DNA from: Mesorhizobium sp. M4B.F.Ca.ET.203.01.1.1 | GTDB lineage: Bacteria > Pseudomonadota > Alphaproteobacteria > Rhizobiales > Rhizobiaceae | NCBI RefSeq assembly: GCF_004791025.1 | Contig: NZ_SRUO01000006.1 | Span: 186,001 to 250,000, forward strand | Direction of reading: 5' to 3' | DNA: 64,000 nt | In this document: one piece after another, positions 54,520 to 63,415 of the stretch | Numbering within the stretch: the first letter of the stretch is position 1 | Layout: the number at the start of each line of letters is the position of its first letter | Notes under the pieces: model-generated | Databases searched by the model: none | What the model was told of the DNA's origin: nothing | The model's input: the letters and a program-made list of their open reading frames with translations, nothing else | Position numbers and translations under genes: made by a program

Positions 54520-55705
54520 AGACGGGGGACGCCTGCCGTCCGGCCGGCCCGGCCGAGACGCGCACGCAATCGCGGCCGCCGCCCTTGGCCTGATAGAGCG
54601 CCTCGTCGGCGCGCCGCAACAGATCGGAAAAACCCTCACCCGCGCCAAGCTCGGCGACGCCGAAGCTGGCGCTGCAGCGATGCTCGGCCGGCAGGCTGTC
54701 GATCGGCAGGGCGCCGAAAGCGCTGCGCGCGCCTTCGGCGAACAGCCGCGCGGCCGCGAGATTGGTGCCCGGCAGGATGATCGCAAACTCCTCGCCGCCG
54801 ATGCGCCCGGCGACGTGATGGTCGGCCGCCGCCTCGCGCAGGAAGCCGGCGAAGGTCTCGATCACCCGGTCGCCGCAGGCGTGGCCGAAATTGTCGTTGA
54901 TGCCCTTGAAATGGTCGAGGTCGGCGATCACGAGCGCCACCGGAACGCCACGGCGCGCGGCATCCCTCAGGGTGATTTCGGCATGACGTTCGAAGCCGCC
55001 GCGGTTGAGCAGCCTGGACAGCGCGTCGGTTTCCGATTTCGACGTCGCCTCGGCCAGCACATCGCGCACCAGTATGGCCAGCGCAAGCAGCGCCAGCGCC
55101 AGGCCGAAAACGGTGCCGAGCGATTGCGACACCAGCGCGTAGCTCGTCTGCACATAGGATTGCGGGTCGGCGCCGCGGCCGCCCAGCGCATGCGCGATGA
55201 AGGGCTTGGAGGCGAACTGCAGCGCGCTGGCCGTCAGCACCGCCATCAGTATGGTGTCGAGCCGCTCGCGCCTTTGCCTGGACGACCAGACGATGCCGAG
55301 CGCGGTGAACTGCATGACGGCGTAGGGAAGCTGATAGGCCATCATCGCCGTCAGCGACTGGCGCGGCAATTCCTGCACCAGATAGACGGCGACGGAGGCG
55401 ATGGCCAGGAAGAACAGCATCGGCCACCAGGGCGGCGCCACGCCGTATTTATGCGCAAGTCCGCCATTGAAGACGATGGTGGCGCCGAGGAAGACGGCAA
55501 AGGCCGCGACCACCGGGAGCCGGGCATTGTCGAAGGCGGGAATGACGAATTCGAGCGCGAAATAGGCCATGCCCAGCACATAGCCGAGGGCCAGCCAGCG
55601 CGCCGACACCCGGCTTTTGTCGTAGATGGCGATCGTCATGAACGCCGCCGCCAGCAGTCCGGCGACGAACAGGTTGATCACGAGGATGACGTCCGCGCTG
55701 CCCAT
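54503..55705 (-). CDS. Membrane diguanylate cyclase (GGDEF domain)
   Basis: 400 residues. About six hydrophobic segments (1-210) precede a GGDEF domain (about 225-390) with the intact active loop RIGGEEF. The usual RxxD inhibitory site is absent at the expected place ([16 protein letters not shown]), so product inhibition through that site is unlikely. It makes cyclic di-GMP from two GTP in response to an unknown membrane signal. The next gene upstream, 55787-56983, is a clear paralogue with the same layout. Confidence 0.92.
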   Translation of the reverse strand: MGSADVILVINLFVAGLLAAAFMTIAIYDKSRVSARWLALGYVLGMAYFALEFVIPAFDNARLPVVAAFAVFLGATIVFNGGLAHKYGVAPPWWPMLFFLAIASVAVYLVQELPRQSLTAMMAYQLPYAVMQFTALGIVWSSRQRRERLDTILMAVLTASALQFASKPFIAHALGGRGADPQSYVQTSYALVSQSLGTVFGLALALLALAILVRDVLAEATSKSETDALSRLLNRGGFERHAEITLRDAARRGVPVALVIADLDHFKGINDNFGHACGDRVIETFAGFLREAAADHHVAGRIGGEEFAIILPGTNLAAARLFAEGARSAFGALPIDSLPAEHRCSASFGVAELGAGEGFSDLLRRADEALYQAKGGGRDCVRVSAGPAGRQASPVFNGRG

Positions 55706-55786
55706 GGTCCAAAAACCCCCGCCGACAGCAAAGCATCGACGGGCGAAAAAGACGTTAACGTCGGGTCATGATCGGGCTGCTTGGCC

Positions 55787-56983
55787 TCACCCGACGCTGG
55801 CGGGCTCCGGCACGAAGACCGTTTCGGGGCGCTCATAGGACAGGCGCACGCTGTCGCGGCCGTTCTTCTTGGCCTTGTAGAGCGCGTCGTCGGCGCGGCG
55901 CATCAGCGGCGCCAGGCCTTCGTCGCCGGTGCGGGCGGCGACGCCGAAGCTCGCCGTCACCCTGACGCCTCGCGGCAGGCTGGCGACGCCGCCGGACGAA
56001 TAGAGCGAGCGGATCGCCTCGGCGAACAGGCGGGCCGAGGCCAGGTCGCACAGCGGCAGGAGCACGGCGAACTCCTCGCCGCCGATGCGGCCGGCAGCGC
56101 CGCGCGTGCCGGTGGCGAAGCTCAGCTTGGCGGCGAAGTCGGCGATCACCCTGTCGCCGACCGCGTGCCCGTGCTGGTCGTTGAGCGCCTTGAAGTGGTC
56201 GAGGTCGGCAAGCACCATGGCGACGGGGAATTTCGCCTTGGCGCACTGGTCGAGCAGCAGCGCCGCCCGCTCCTCGAAGCCGCGGCGGTTGAGCAGGCCG
56301 GACAGCGGATCGGTATGGGTCTCGGCCTTCAGCGCCTTCAAGACGTCGAGCGCGGCCGCCGAGAACAGGGAAAGCGCGATCAGCAGCGACAGCAGCGCAT
56401 GCGAGAGCAGCGCCGTCGTCCAGTAGGACGAGCCGTAGAATCCGTCATAGCTCGGGAACGGCCCGTGCGCGATGACGACGATCAGGGTTCGGACGACGAA
56501 GTTCAACCCCGAAAGCAGCGACAGCACGAACAGGATCTTCTCGGTCGGGCCGTTGCCGCGCACCGTGCGCAGTTCCGCGGCGACCAGCAGGCTGAGGGCG
56601 CCGAAACCGAAATTCATCGACAGGATGCGCCAGGTGAGATCCGGCTGCACGAACATGAACCATGAAAAGGCGGCGAGCCCGCCGCCGGTGGTGAGCGCGA
56701 TGCCGACATAGGGGACGCGCCGCCCGTAGCGCGCAACGATCGCGCTGGAGAGGCAACAGCCGGCCGCCGTGAAGCATATGTTGGAGACAAGCTTGGTCAG
56801 CACCATCCCGACAGGAAGGGTGAAATACTGGAACAGGAAGCCGGGGGCCGAGAGGCAGTAGCTCGTGGCCAGCACCGCCAGGTAGGGGCGATGGCGCTGA
56901 TGGAACCACAGGACGAGGAACGCGGCGCCAAGCGCCAGCGCGATCGTCGGGTTGAGCAGCGCTATGAGCAGACCCGTGTCCAA
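55787..56983 (-). CDS. Membrane diguanylate cyclase (GGDEF domain), paralogue
   Basis: 398 residues. The start appears to be a TTG at 56983 with GGGGAAA 11 bases upstream. Several hydrophobic segments (about 5-205) are followed by a GGDEF domain with RIGGEEF intact. As in its neighbour the RxxD site is missing ([15 protein letters not shown]). Both genes end with a short Pro/Val-rich tail and lie head to tail with an 81-base gap, consistent with an old tandem duplication. Confidence 0.9.
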   Translation of the reverse strand: MDTGLLIALLNPTIALALGAAFLVLWFHQRHRPYLAVLATSYCLSAPGFLFQYFTLPVGMVLTKLVSNICFTAAGCCLSSAIVARYGRRVPYVGIALTTGGGLAAFSWFMFVQPDLTWRILSMNFGFGALSLLVAAELRTVRGNGPTEKILFVLSLLSGLNFVVRTLIVVIAHGPFPSYDGFYGSSYWTTALLSHALLSLLIALSLFSAAALDVLKALKAETHTDPLSGLLNRRGFEERAALLLDQCAKAKFPVAMVLADLDHFKALNDQHGHAVGDRVIADFAAKLSFATGTRGAAGRIGGEEFAVLLPLCDLASARLFAEAIRSLYSSGGVASLPRGVRVTASFGVAARTGDEGLAPLMRRADDALYKAKKNGRDSVRLSYERPETVFVPEPASVG

Positions 56984-57090
56984 ACGACTGTGATTTCCCC
57001 GCTTACGTGAGGGAAGATGCTAAAGCGCAAGCCCAAACAAGCGGTTAAGCGAAGGCCGCTTTGCCGAAGAAACCGGAGGCGCGGCAAAGA

Positions 57091-57124
57091 AAAACCCCAA
57101 GCCACCTGGATGGTTCGGGGTTTT
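57091..57124. terminator. Bidirectional rho-independent terminator downstream of leuC
   Basis: An outer stem AAAACCCC / GGGGTTTT with an inner GCC-GGT type pairing around TGGA. On the minus strand it is followed by TTTTTCTTT (57091-57083). It lies about 30 bases beyond the leuC stop at 57155 and ends that transcript; the T run on the plus side is shorter but could act the other way. Confidence 0.8.
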
Positions 57125-57154
57125 GACCTCGTCCGTATGCGAATGCCGCGGCTG

Positions 57155-58564
57155 CTATTTCCAGTCGCGGATGTCGACGAAATGGCCGGCGATCGCGGCC
57201 GCCGCGGCCATGGCCGGCGACACCAGATGGGTGCGGCCCTTGAAGCCTTGCCGGCCCTCGAAATTGCGGTTCGAGGTCGAGGCGCAGCGCTCATGCGGCT
57301 TCAGCCGGTCGTCGTTCATGGCGAGACACATCGAACAGCCCGGCTCGCGCCAGTCGAAGCCGGCGGCGAGGAAGATCTTGTCCAGCCCTTCGGCCTCCGC
57401 CTGTTCCTTGACCAGGCCGGAGCCCGGCACGATCATGGCGTTGACGCGCGGATTGACCTTTCTGCCCTCGACCACCTTGGCGGCGGCGCGCAGATCCTCG
57501 ATGCGGCCATTGGTGCAGGAACCGATGAAGACGCGATCGAGTTCGATGTCGGTGATCTTTGTGCCGGGGGTCAGCCCCATATAGTCGAGCGCGCGCAGCT
57601 TCGACGAGCGCTTGTTCTCGTCGGTGATCTCTTCCGGATTGGGCACGAAGCCCTGCACCGAGACGACATCCTCGGGCGAGGAGCCCCAGGAGACGATCGG
57701 CGGCAGCTTCTGCGCGTCGAGCACGACCACCTTGTCAAAATGCGCGCCTTCATCCGAATGCAGCGTCTTCCAATAGGCAAGTGCGGCATCCCAGGCCGCG
57801 CCCTTGGGCGCGCGCGGCTTGTCCTTGACATAGGCGAAAGTCGTCTCGTCCGGCGCGATCAGGCCGGCGCGCGCGCCGCCCTCGATCGACATGTTGCAGA
57901 TCGTCATGCGGCCTTCCATCGACAGCGCGCGGATCGCCTCGCCGGCATATTCGATGACGTAGCCGGTGCCGCCGGCGGTGCCGATCTCGCCGATGATGGC
58001 GAGGATGATGTCCTTGGCGGTGACGCCTTCCGGCAGCGTGCCGTCGACGCGCACCAGCATGTTCTTGGCCTTGCGCTGGATCAGCGTCTGCGTCGCCAGC
58101 ACATGCTCGACTTCCGACGTGCCGATGCCGTGCGCCAGCGCGCCGAAGGCGCCGTGCGTGGAAGTGTGGCTGTCGCCGCAGACGATGGTCATGCCGGGCA
58201 GGGTGAAACCCTGCTCCGGGCCGATGATGTGGACGATGCCCTGGCGGATGTCGTTCTCGGAATAGTACTCGATGCCGAAGTCCTTGGCGTTCCTGGCCAG
58301 CGCCTCGACCTGGATGCGGCTTTCCTCGTTCTTGATGCCGAACTTGCGCTCGGGCGAGGTCGGCACATTGTGGTCGACCACGGCCAGCGTCTTTTCCGGA
58401 TGCCGGACTTTTCTGCCGCTCATGCGCAGGCCCTCGAAGGCCTGCGGGCTGGTCACCTCGTGAACGAGATGGCGGTCGATGTAGAGCAGGCAGGTGCCGT
58501 CGTCCTGGCGGTCGACCAGATGGTCGTCGAAGATCTTGTCGTAGAGGGTGCGCGGTGCGCTCAT
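57155..58564 (-). CDS. leuC: 3-isopropylmalate dehydratase large subunit
   Basis: 469 residues from the ATG at 58564 (E. coli LeuC is about 466). The iron-sulfur ligands are in [14 protein letters not shown] and [11 protein letters not shown]; other aconitase-family pieces are [32 protein letters not shown] and [19 protein letters not shown]. It isomerises 2- to 3-isopropylmalate in leucine synthesis together with LeuD, which is not in the window. An in-frame extension to 58627 is rejected because the family starts at about [14 protein letters not shown]. It is followed by a terminator at 57091. Confidence 0.96.
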   Translation of the reverse strand: MSAPRTLYDKIFDDHLVDRQDDGTCLLYIDRHLVHEVTSPQAFEGLRMSGRKVRHPEKTLAVVDHNVPTSPERKFGIKNEESRIQVEALARNAKDFGIEYYSENDIRQGIVHIIGPEQGFTLPGMTIVCGDSHTSTHGAFGALAHGIGTSEVEHVLATQTLIQRKAKNMLVRVDGTLPEGVTAKDIILAIIGEIGTAGGTGYVIEYAGEAIRALSMEGRMTICNMSIEGGARAGLIAPDETTFAYVKDKPRAPKGAAWDAALAYWKTLHSDEGAHFDKVVVLDAQKLPPIVSWGSSPEDVVSVQGFVPNPEEITDENKRSSKLRALDYMGLTPGTKITDIELDRVFIGSCTNGRIEDLRAAAKVVEGRKVNPRVNAMIVPGSGLVKEQAEAEGLDKIFLAAGFDWREPGCSMCLAMNDDRLKPHERCASTSNRNFEGRQGFKGRTHLVSPAMAAAAAIAGHFVDIRDWK

Positions 58565-58648
58565 GTGCGTAAATCCGTCGATATGAAAAAGGGAAGAAGC
58601 CGGTGCCGGGCCATGCAAGCCCGGCAAGGGCGACGAGGCGAAGACGGC

Positions 58649-58777
58649 CTAGCTAAGTCGGCTGGTGAGCGCGCCGCAAACGCGCGCGGCAAATCGCGAC
58701 GGCAGGCGCTTTCTGTCCTGCAGCACGAAACCCTTGTAGGCCGGATCGCCGAAAAGCTCTTCCATGGCGCTGCTCAT
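58649..58777 (-). CDS. Candidate small protein, 42 residues
   Basis: An open frame of 42 codons from ATG at 58777 to TAG at 58649-58651. The sequence (MEELFGDPAYKGFVLQDRKR within it) is rich in charged and aromatic residues and looks protein-like rather than a random GC-rich frame, with Phe, Tyr and Trp-free but ordered composition. The ribosome site is weak; an internal ATG 12 bases in is an alternative. It lies about 85 bases upstream of leuC on the same strand. I do not recognise it, and without comparison to related genomes it could be a shadow. Confidence 0.35.
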   Translation of the reverse strand: MSSAMEELFGDPAYKGFVLQDRKRLPSRFAARVCGALTSRLS

Positions 58778-58841
58778 ATCAATGTTTGCCGATTTCGGCA
58801 ATCGGCTGGCATTTGCGGCTTAGACACCGAACGTCAGCGCT

Positions 58842-59011
58842 GCCCCTCACCTGCCTGCCGGCACCCTCTCCCCGTATAGTGACGGGGAGAGGAACGCTCT
58901 CATCGGCGATTTCGCCAATTGCTAAGTTTGGACGAAGAGAGCCGGCGTTGCGGCCAGCCACTTCTCCCCGTCACTATACGGGGAGAAGTGCCCGGCAGGG
59001 CGATGAGGGGC
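58842..59011. repeat. Rhizobial palindromic element, type D
   Basis: A 170-base element between GCCCCTCACCTGCCTGCCGG and a complementary end CCCGGCAGGGCGATGAGGGG. It contains two hairpins: CTCTCCCCGTATAGTGACGGGGAGAG-like at 58865-58891 and CTTCTCCCCGTCACTATACGGGGAGAAG-like at 58960-58987. The two hairpins share a TATAGTGACGGGGAGA-type word in opposite orientation. This family is different from copies A, B and C. It lies between the leuC leader region and a methyltransferase gene. Confidence 0.7.
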
Positions 59012-59035
59012 GGCGCCGACATCGGTGATTGGCGC

Positions 59036-59674
59036 TCACACCACCTCAAACACAAACGTCTTCACCAGCGCCTCGGGATCGCCGATCGCATAGCAGCGGA
59101 ACCAGGGACTTTGCTCTACCAGCCGCCATTTCTCCTCCCGCTCAAGGCTGTCGAAGACATCTTGAAATCCGCCGCTCTCGAACACCTGGTCTCGCACCGT
59201 GAAGATGGCGTGGCCGCCGCTCTTCGTGATGCGCACCAGCTCATGCAGGCCAGATGCCGGCGCATGGCCGATGGTGAACACGCCGGTCGAGAAGAAGGCG
59301 CGGAAATGGCCGTCCGGCCAAGGCAGCGGCCCGCCGAGCATCGCCTTCTTCAGCTCGCTGTAGGCGTTGCGGCTGCCGGCGATCTTCAGCATGTCGTCGG
59401 AGAGATCGAGCCCGGCAATGTCGGCATAGCCAAGCGCCTTCAGCGACGGGCCGGAGAGCCCGGTGCCGCAGCCGGCGTCGAGCAGCGGGCCTGCGCCGAC
59501 AGGCACATGGCGCGCCACCCAGGCGGTGATCAGGAACGGCAGCAGATAGCCGAGCGACGCGGTCTCGCTGTCATAGGTCGCGGCCCATTCGGCATAGGCC
59601 TTGGCGAGCGCCTCCGGCGTGTCGGCCGTATAGACGGAATCCAGCGCCGCATTGGCCTTGTCGAAATCCACCAA
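59036..59674 (-). CDS. Class I SAM-dependent methyltransferase
   Basis: 212 residues. The SAM motif is PLLDAGCGTGLSGPSLKALGYADIAGLDLSDDML, typical of UbiE/COQ5-like methyltransferases; the N-terminus (VDFDKANAALDSVYTADTPEALAKAYAEWAATYDSE) is the recurring helical cap. The acceptor is unknown. It lies downstream of the amino-acid ABC permease gene with a 56-base gap, on the same strand, but no functional tie is apparent. Confidence 0.85.
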   Translation of the reverse strand: MVDFDKANAALDSVYTADTPEALAKAYAEWAATYDSETASLGYLLPFLITAWVARHVPVGAGPLLDAGCGTGLSGPSLKALGYADIAGLDLSDDMLKIAGSRNAYSELKKAMLGGPLPWPDGHFRAFFSTGVFTIGHAPASGLHELVRITKSGGHAIFTVRDQVFESGGFQDVFDSLEREEKWRLVEQSPWFRCYAIGDPEALVKTFVFEVV

Positions 59675-59730
59675 ATTGTCCTCCTCCGCTGGCGCGCGGG
59701 ACGGATCGTAGCGCGGTCTTTGTTGGACTT

Positions 59731-60546
59731 CTATTCCTGGTGCTGGCGGCGCAGCCGCTGCTCCAGCGCCCTGAGCGCCAGCGACAGGCCGACGGTGAGG
59801 ATCAGGTAGATATAGGCGACGATCGAATAGGTCTCGAAGAAGCGGAACGAACCGGCGGCATAGACCTTGCCCATCTGGGTGATGTCAGCGACGCCGAGCA
59901 CCGAGACCAGCGAGGAATCCTTGACCATGGCGACGAAGTCATTGCCGAGCGGCGGCAGGATGGTGCGGATCGCCTGCGGGAACACGATCAGCCGGAAGCG
60001 CTGCGCGCGCGTCAGTCCGAGCGCCTTGGCCGCCTCGATCTGGCCCTTCTCGACCGACTGGATGCCGGCGCGGAACACTTCCGAGATGAAGGCGGAATAG
60101 CCGATGGTCAGCGCCATGATGGCGCGCCACAAAAGCGAGACGTCGCGCACCAGCAGTTCGCCGAGATAGCCGGCGCTTTGCAGCGGCGCGGTCAGGGCGT
60201 TCCACGCAGCGACGACGGCCGGCGCGCCGGCGAACGCGATCCAGAACAAGAGCACCAGGATCGGCACTCCGCGGATGATCTCGACATAGAAGCGGGCGAT
60301 CTGGCGAAGCACCCGCGAGCTCGACAGCCCCATCAGGGCGATGCCCAGCCCGATCGCCGAGGCCAGCGCGAAGGCGACCACGGTGACGAAGACGGTGATG
60401 CCGATGCCCTTGGCGACGGTGGCGAAGACCTGGGCGTAGAGGTCGCTCGACGCAATGAACAGCGCCGCCGCCAGCGCCAGCGCCAGGGCGGCGGCCAGCC
60501 ACCAGGGGAATTCGGCTTTGGCGGAGGAGGTTGCGGGCGTTGCCAT
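59731..60546 (-). CDS. Amino-acid ABC transporter permease (HisM/GlnP type)
   Basis: 271 residues from the ATG at 60546; a TTG four codons upstream is less likely. About five to six hydrophobic segments are visible, and the EAA loop KGQIEAAKALGLTRAQRFRLIVFPQAIRTILPPLGNDFVAMVKDSS is intact (quoted in short fragments elsewhere). It pairs with the substrate-binding protein upstream. A palindromic element sits between the two genes, and no ATP-binding subunit is encoded nearby, so the ATPase must come from elsewhere. Confidence 0.88.
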   Translation of the reverse strand: MATPATSSAKAEFPWWLAAALALALAAALFIASSDLYAQVFATVAKGIGITVFVTVVAFALASAIGLGIALMGLSSSRVLRQIARFYVEIIRGVPILVLLFWIAFAGAPAVVAAWNALTAPLQSAGYLGELLVRDVSLLWRAIMALTIGYSAFISEVFRAGIQSVEKGQIEAAKALGLTRAQRFRLIVFPQAIRTILPPLGNDFVAMVKDSSLVSVLGVADITQMGKVYAAGSFRFFETYSIVAYIYLILTVGLSLALRALEQRLRRQHQE

Positions 60547-60594
60547 CAGGCGAGCCAAGCGGAGCCAGATCTACGGAGGCTGCGTTCCGGCACA

Positions 60595-60748
60595 CCCCCC
60601 TCTGCCCTGCCGGGCATCTCCCCCGCAAGGGGGGAGATTAGCAGCTTCGGCCTCACTGCCCATCCTACAGCGTTGGAGATTAGCGAAAGCCGAGGCGACA
60701 TCTGATCTCCCCCCTTGCGGGGGAGATGTCCGGCAGGACAGAGGGGGG
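60595..60748. repeat. Rhizobial palindromic mosaic element, copy C
   Basis: A 154-base element with ends CCCCCCTCTGCCCTGCCGGG and GATGTCCGGCAGGACAGAGG. Internal hairpins are CATCTCCCCCGCAAGGGGGGAGAT-like (60616-60638) and GATCTCCCCCCTTGCGGGGGAGAT-like (60704-60727). The central segment CGTTGGAGATTAGCGAAAGCC resembles that of copy B. It separates the amino-acid ABC substrate-binding gene from its permease gene. Confidence 0.75.
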
Positions 60749-60815
60749 TGGGAAGAAACGAGGCTTTCGCGGTCTTTCGTCCGCGGCCGTAGGACACCGC
60801 TGTCAACAAGAAGCC

Positions 60816-61613
60816 CTACTGCCCCATCTTGTAATCAAGGAACCACTTCTTGTTCAGCGCATCGAGCGTGCCGTCGGCCTTGAGCGAGGCGATCGCGGCG
60901 TTGACCGGCTTCACCAAGTCCGATCCCTTGGGGAAGATGAAGCCGAAATCCTCGGTGCCGAGCGGCCCGCCGATCAGCTTCAGCTTGCCTTCCGAAGCGT
61001 CGACATAGCCCTTGCCGGCGGTGCCGTCGGTCAGCACCACGTCGACGTCGCCCGACTTCAGCGCCTGCACCGTGGCGCCGAACGTCTCGAACAGCTTTAT
61101 GCGCGGGTTCTGCTCGTTGCCGTCGAGCACGCTGTAGACGGCGGTGTAGAAGGGCGTGGTGCCGGCCTGCGCGCCGATCAGCCCGTCCTTGAAGGCGCCG
61201 AAGGTCTTGGCGTCGGTGAAGCGGCTTTCATCGCCGCGCACCAGCATGAACTGCTCCGAACGCATATAGGGGTCGGAGAAGTCGACCTTCTCCTTGCGGT
61301 CGTCCTTGATGGTGATGCCGGTCATGCCGATGTTGTACTGGTTGTCGGAAACCGCCTGAATCATCGCGTCCCAGGAGGTGTTCTGGTACTCGACCTTGAA
61401 GTTCAGCCGCTTGGCGATCTCGTCCATCGCGTCATATTCCCAGCCGATCTGCTTGCCGGTTTTGGAATCGATGAACTGCAGCGGCGGATAGGCGTTCTCC
61501 GTCACCACCACCACTTTCTTGCCGCCGAGGTCGGGCAGCGTCTCGGCCAACGCGGCGACAGGCGCGAGAAGGCAGGCCAGCACAGTCGCCAGCAGCAGTT
61601 TCGATTTTGTCAT
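60816..61613 (-). CDS. Amino-acid ABC transporter substrate-binding protein
   Basis: 265 residues. A Sec signal peptide ([22 protein letters not shown], cleavage near 24) precedes a periplasmic-binding-protein type 2 fold: [60 protein letters not shown] and [26 protein letters not shown]. The pattern matches the cystine/glutamine/general amino-acid class (SBP_bac_3). The ligand is not clear. It precedes the permease gene on the same strand, with element C in between. Confidence 0.9.
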   Translation of the reverse strand: MTKSKLLLATVLACLLAPVAALAETLPDLGGKKVVVVTENAYPPLQFIDSKTGKQIGWEYDAMDEIAKRLNFKVEYQNTSWDAMIQAVSDNQYNIGMTGITIKDDRKEKVDFSDPYMRSEQFMLVRGDESRFTDAKTFGAFKDGLIGAQAGTTPFYTAVYSVLDGNEQNPRIKLFETFGATVQALKSGDVDVVLTDGTAGKGYVDASEGKLKLIGGPLGTEDFGFIFPKGSDLVKPVNAAIASLKADGTLDALNKKWFLDYKMGQ

Positions 61614-61635
61614 GACACGCTCCAGAACTTGAAAC

Positions 61636-61655
61636 GCCCCGCGAAGGCGCGGGGC
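61636..61655. terminator. GC hairpin between ohrR and the amino-acid binding-protein gene
   Basis: An 8-bp stem GCCCCGCG / CGCGGGGC with a 4-base loop. On the minus strand it lies about 128 bases past the ohrR stop and 23 bases before the binding-protein start codon. It has only a short T run, so it may end ohrR transcription or lie in the leader of the binding-protein mRNA. Confidence 0.35.
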
Positions 61656-61782
61656 TTGCAGGAAAATCCGGCGCCGACTTTAGCTTTCCGCAAGCGCCTT
61701 GCAAGTCGATCCGCAACGCCACGTGGCGGAAGCTGATCCCATGCTCACGACGAAGCGGATTTGCAGCATCTTCGGCGGGTGC

Positions 61783-62274
61783 CTATTCCGTTGCCTCGCG
61801 CAAGCCGGCGACGAGACGGGTGAGCGTTCCATGCAGGGCCTTGAGCTCGGCGCGCTCCATCGGCATGGCGCAGTCGAGGCCCGCCTGCACACCCTTCACG
61901 CGGGCGCGCAGCGCCTGCCCCTTGGCCGTCGGCTCGACCAGCACCCTGCGCTCGTCGGCGCTGTCGCGCCTGCGCGTAACGAGACCACCCGCTTCCATCC
62001 GCTTGATCAACGGCGTCAGCGTCGCCGAATCCAGGCCCAGCGCTTCGCCAAGCGCGCCGACCGTGCTCGGCGCGCGCTCCCACAACACCAGCATGGCCAG
62101 ATATTGCGGATAGGTGAGGCCCAGCGGATCGAGCAGCGGCCGGTAGAGCTTGGTCATCAGCCCGCTCGCCGAATAGAGCGCAAAGCAGAGCTGCTGGTCC
62201 AGCCGCGGAACGGCAATCGCCCCGGCGCTATCCGCCGGGACGTCGCTGACGGTCTCTGTGGTTCTTGTTGTCAT
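61783..62274 (-). CDS. ohrR: OhrR-like MarR-family organic-peroxide repressor
   Basis: 163 residues from the ATG at 62274. The reactive Cys is in LDQQLCFALYSASG near residue 30, the diagnostic OhrR motif, and the MarR winged helix is at about 50-125 (AMLVLWERAPSTVGALGEALGLDSATLTPLIKRMEAGGLVTRRRDSADERRV). Oxidation of the Cys releases DNA. It overlaps the ohr stop by 4 bases and is transcribed with it. The predicted operator is upstream of ohr at 62720-62752. Confidence 0.92.
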   Translation of the reverse strand: MTTRTTETVSDVPADSAGAIAVPRLDQQLCFALYSASGLMTKLYRPLLDPLGLTYPQYLAMLVLWERAPSTVGALGEALGLDSATLTPLIKRMEAGGLVTRRRDSADERRVLVEPTAKGQALRARVKGVQAGLDCAMPMERAELKALHGTLTRLVAGLREATE

Positions 62275-62705
62275 GCTGCCTTTGCCGGAAGCGCCACGGT
62301 CGAAAGCGCAACATCTATGTTGCCCCTGATGGCGTTGGAATAGGGGCAAATCTGGTGCGCCGCCGATACAAGCGCTTCCGCCGCCGTGTGATCAAGGCCT
62401 TTCGTTTCCGCCGCCAGCGACACACCGAGCCGGAACCCGCCCTGGCCGTTGGGGTGGAGGCTGACGCTGGCGGTCACCGCGGCGTCTTCGAGCGGCAGCT
62501 TCTCCTTGCGCGCGACGAAGCGGATCGCGCTTTCGAAGCAGGCCGCGTAGCCGGCGGCGAAAAGCTGCTCGGGATTGGTGGCGCCGCCCTGCCCGCCCAG
62601 TTCCTTCGGCATTGCCAGATCGACCTTGAGCAGCCCGTCGCTGGTCTCGGCGTGGCCGGCGCGGCCGCCGCTGACGCGGGCCTGGGTGGTGTAGAGTGCT
62701 GACAT
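62271..62705 (-). CDS. ohr: Organic hydroperoxide resistance protein Ohr
   Basis: 144 residues from the ATG at 62705, with AGGAG upstream. The two catalytic Cys are in AAGYAACFESAIRF and AHQICPYSNAIRGN, and the N-terminus TTQARVSGGRAGHAETSDGLL is typical. Ohr reduces lipid and organic peroxides with lipoylated proteins as reductant. It is the first gene of an ohr-ohrR pair under an inverted-repeat operator. It is separate from the OsmC gene at 47838. Confidence 0.95.
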   Translation of the reverse strand: MSALYTTQARVSGGRAGHAETSDGLLKVDLAMPKELGGQGGATNPEQLFAAGYAACFESAIRFVARKEKLPLEDAAVTASVSLHPNGQGGFRLGVSLAAETKGLDHTAAEALVSAAHQICPYSNAIRGNIDVALSTVALPAKAA

Positions 62706-62719
62706 AGGTGGTCTCCTGT

Positions 62720-62752
62720 TATCTTGTGCACGATTACCTAGTGTACAAGATA
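62720..62752. promoter_or_regulatory. Predicted OhrR operator upstream of ohr
   Basis: Inverted arms TATCTTGTGCAC and GTGTACAAGATA (11 of 12 positions complementary) around a 9-base spacer, centred about 31 bases upstream of the ohr ATG. OhrR in related bacteria binds AT-rich palindromes at the same place. The overlap with the likely -10/-35 region would explain repression. It is a prediction from symmetry and position. Confidence 0.65.
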
Positions 62753-62835
62753 TTTGAATGTCAACCCCGACGTCGTCATCCACGGGCGGAGCCTCGGCCA
62801 AATCCAAACGCTTTCGACACCACCAAACGAAAAAA

Positions 62836-62855
62836 GGCGGCCGAAGCCGCCTTTT
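62836..62855. terminator. Terminator downstream of rplS
   Basis: A 6-bp stem GGCGGC / GCCGCC with a CGAA loop, flanked by AAAAAA on the left (T run on the minus strand) and TTTT on the right. It lies about 24 bases past the rplS stop and is the rplS terminator; it can also act on the plus strand. Confidence 0.8.
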
Positions 62856-62878
62856 CCATAAACGAATTGTCGAGAAGC

Positions 62879-63415
62879 TTATTCGGCGGCGGCTTCCGCG
62901 GCCTTGGCAGCCTCGGCGGCGGCCTTCTTCTCGGCGGCGTCCTGCGCGGCCTTCTCGACGGCCAGCGCCTCGGCGGCGGCGACCTTCTCGGCCTCGATGC
63001 GCGCCTTCTCGGCGTTCAGCGCATCACGCTCCTCGTCGTTGAGCTTGCGGGCGCGCACGCCGGTGTTCTCCGAGATGCGGGCCGACTTGCCGCGACGGTC
63101 GCGAAGGTAATAGAGCTTGGCGCGGCGCACCTTGCCGCGGCGCACGATCTCGACGCCCTCGACCATCGGCGAGTAGACCGGGAACACGCGCTCCACGCCT
63201 TCGCCGTAGGAAATCTTGCGGACGGTGAAATTCTCCTGGAAGCCCGAGCCGGAACGGGCAATGACGACGCCCTCATAGGCCTGGACGCGGGTGCGGCTGC
63301 CTTCGGTCACGCGGACCTGGACGCGCACGGTGTCGCCGGGCTGGAATTCGGGAAGCTTGCGCTTGGCTTCGATCTTGGCGGCCTGTTCGGCCTCGAGCTG
63401 GCGGATGAGATCCAT
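62879..63415 (-). CDS. rplS: 50S ribosomal protein L19 with extended C-terminus
   Basis: 178 residues. The L19 core spans about 1-120: [98 protein letters not shown]. It sits at the 30S-50S interface. The last 50 residues are a repetitive Ala/Glu/Lys tail ([15 protein letters not shown]) absent from E. coli L19 but common in alphaproteobacteria. The terminator at 62836 follows it; rpsP-trmD are not next to it in this window. Confidence 0.96.
   Translation of the reverse strand: MDLIRQLEAEQAAKIEAKRKLPEFQPGDTVRVQVRVTEGSRTRVQAYEGVVIARSGSGFQENFTVRKISYGEGVERVFPVYSPMVEGVEIVRRGKVRRAKLYYLRDRRGKSARISENTGVRARKLNDEERDALNAEKARIEAEKVAAAEALAVEKAAQDAAEKKAAAEAAKAAEAAAE

Noticed and set aside
57017..58879. 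A 620-codon open frame opposite leuC
   Set aside because: Shadow of leuC; no motif.
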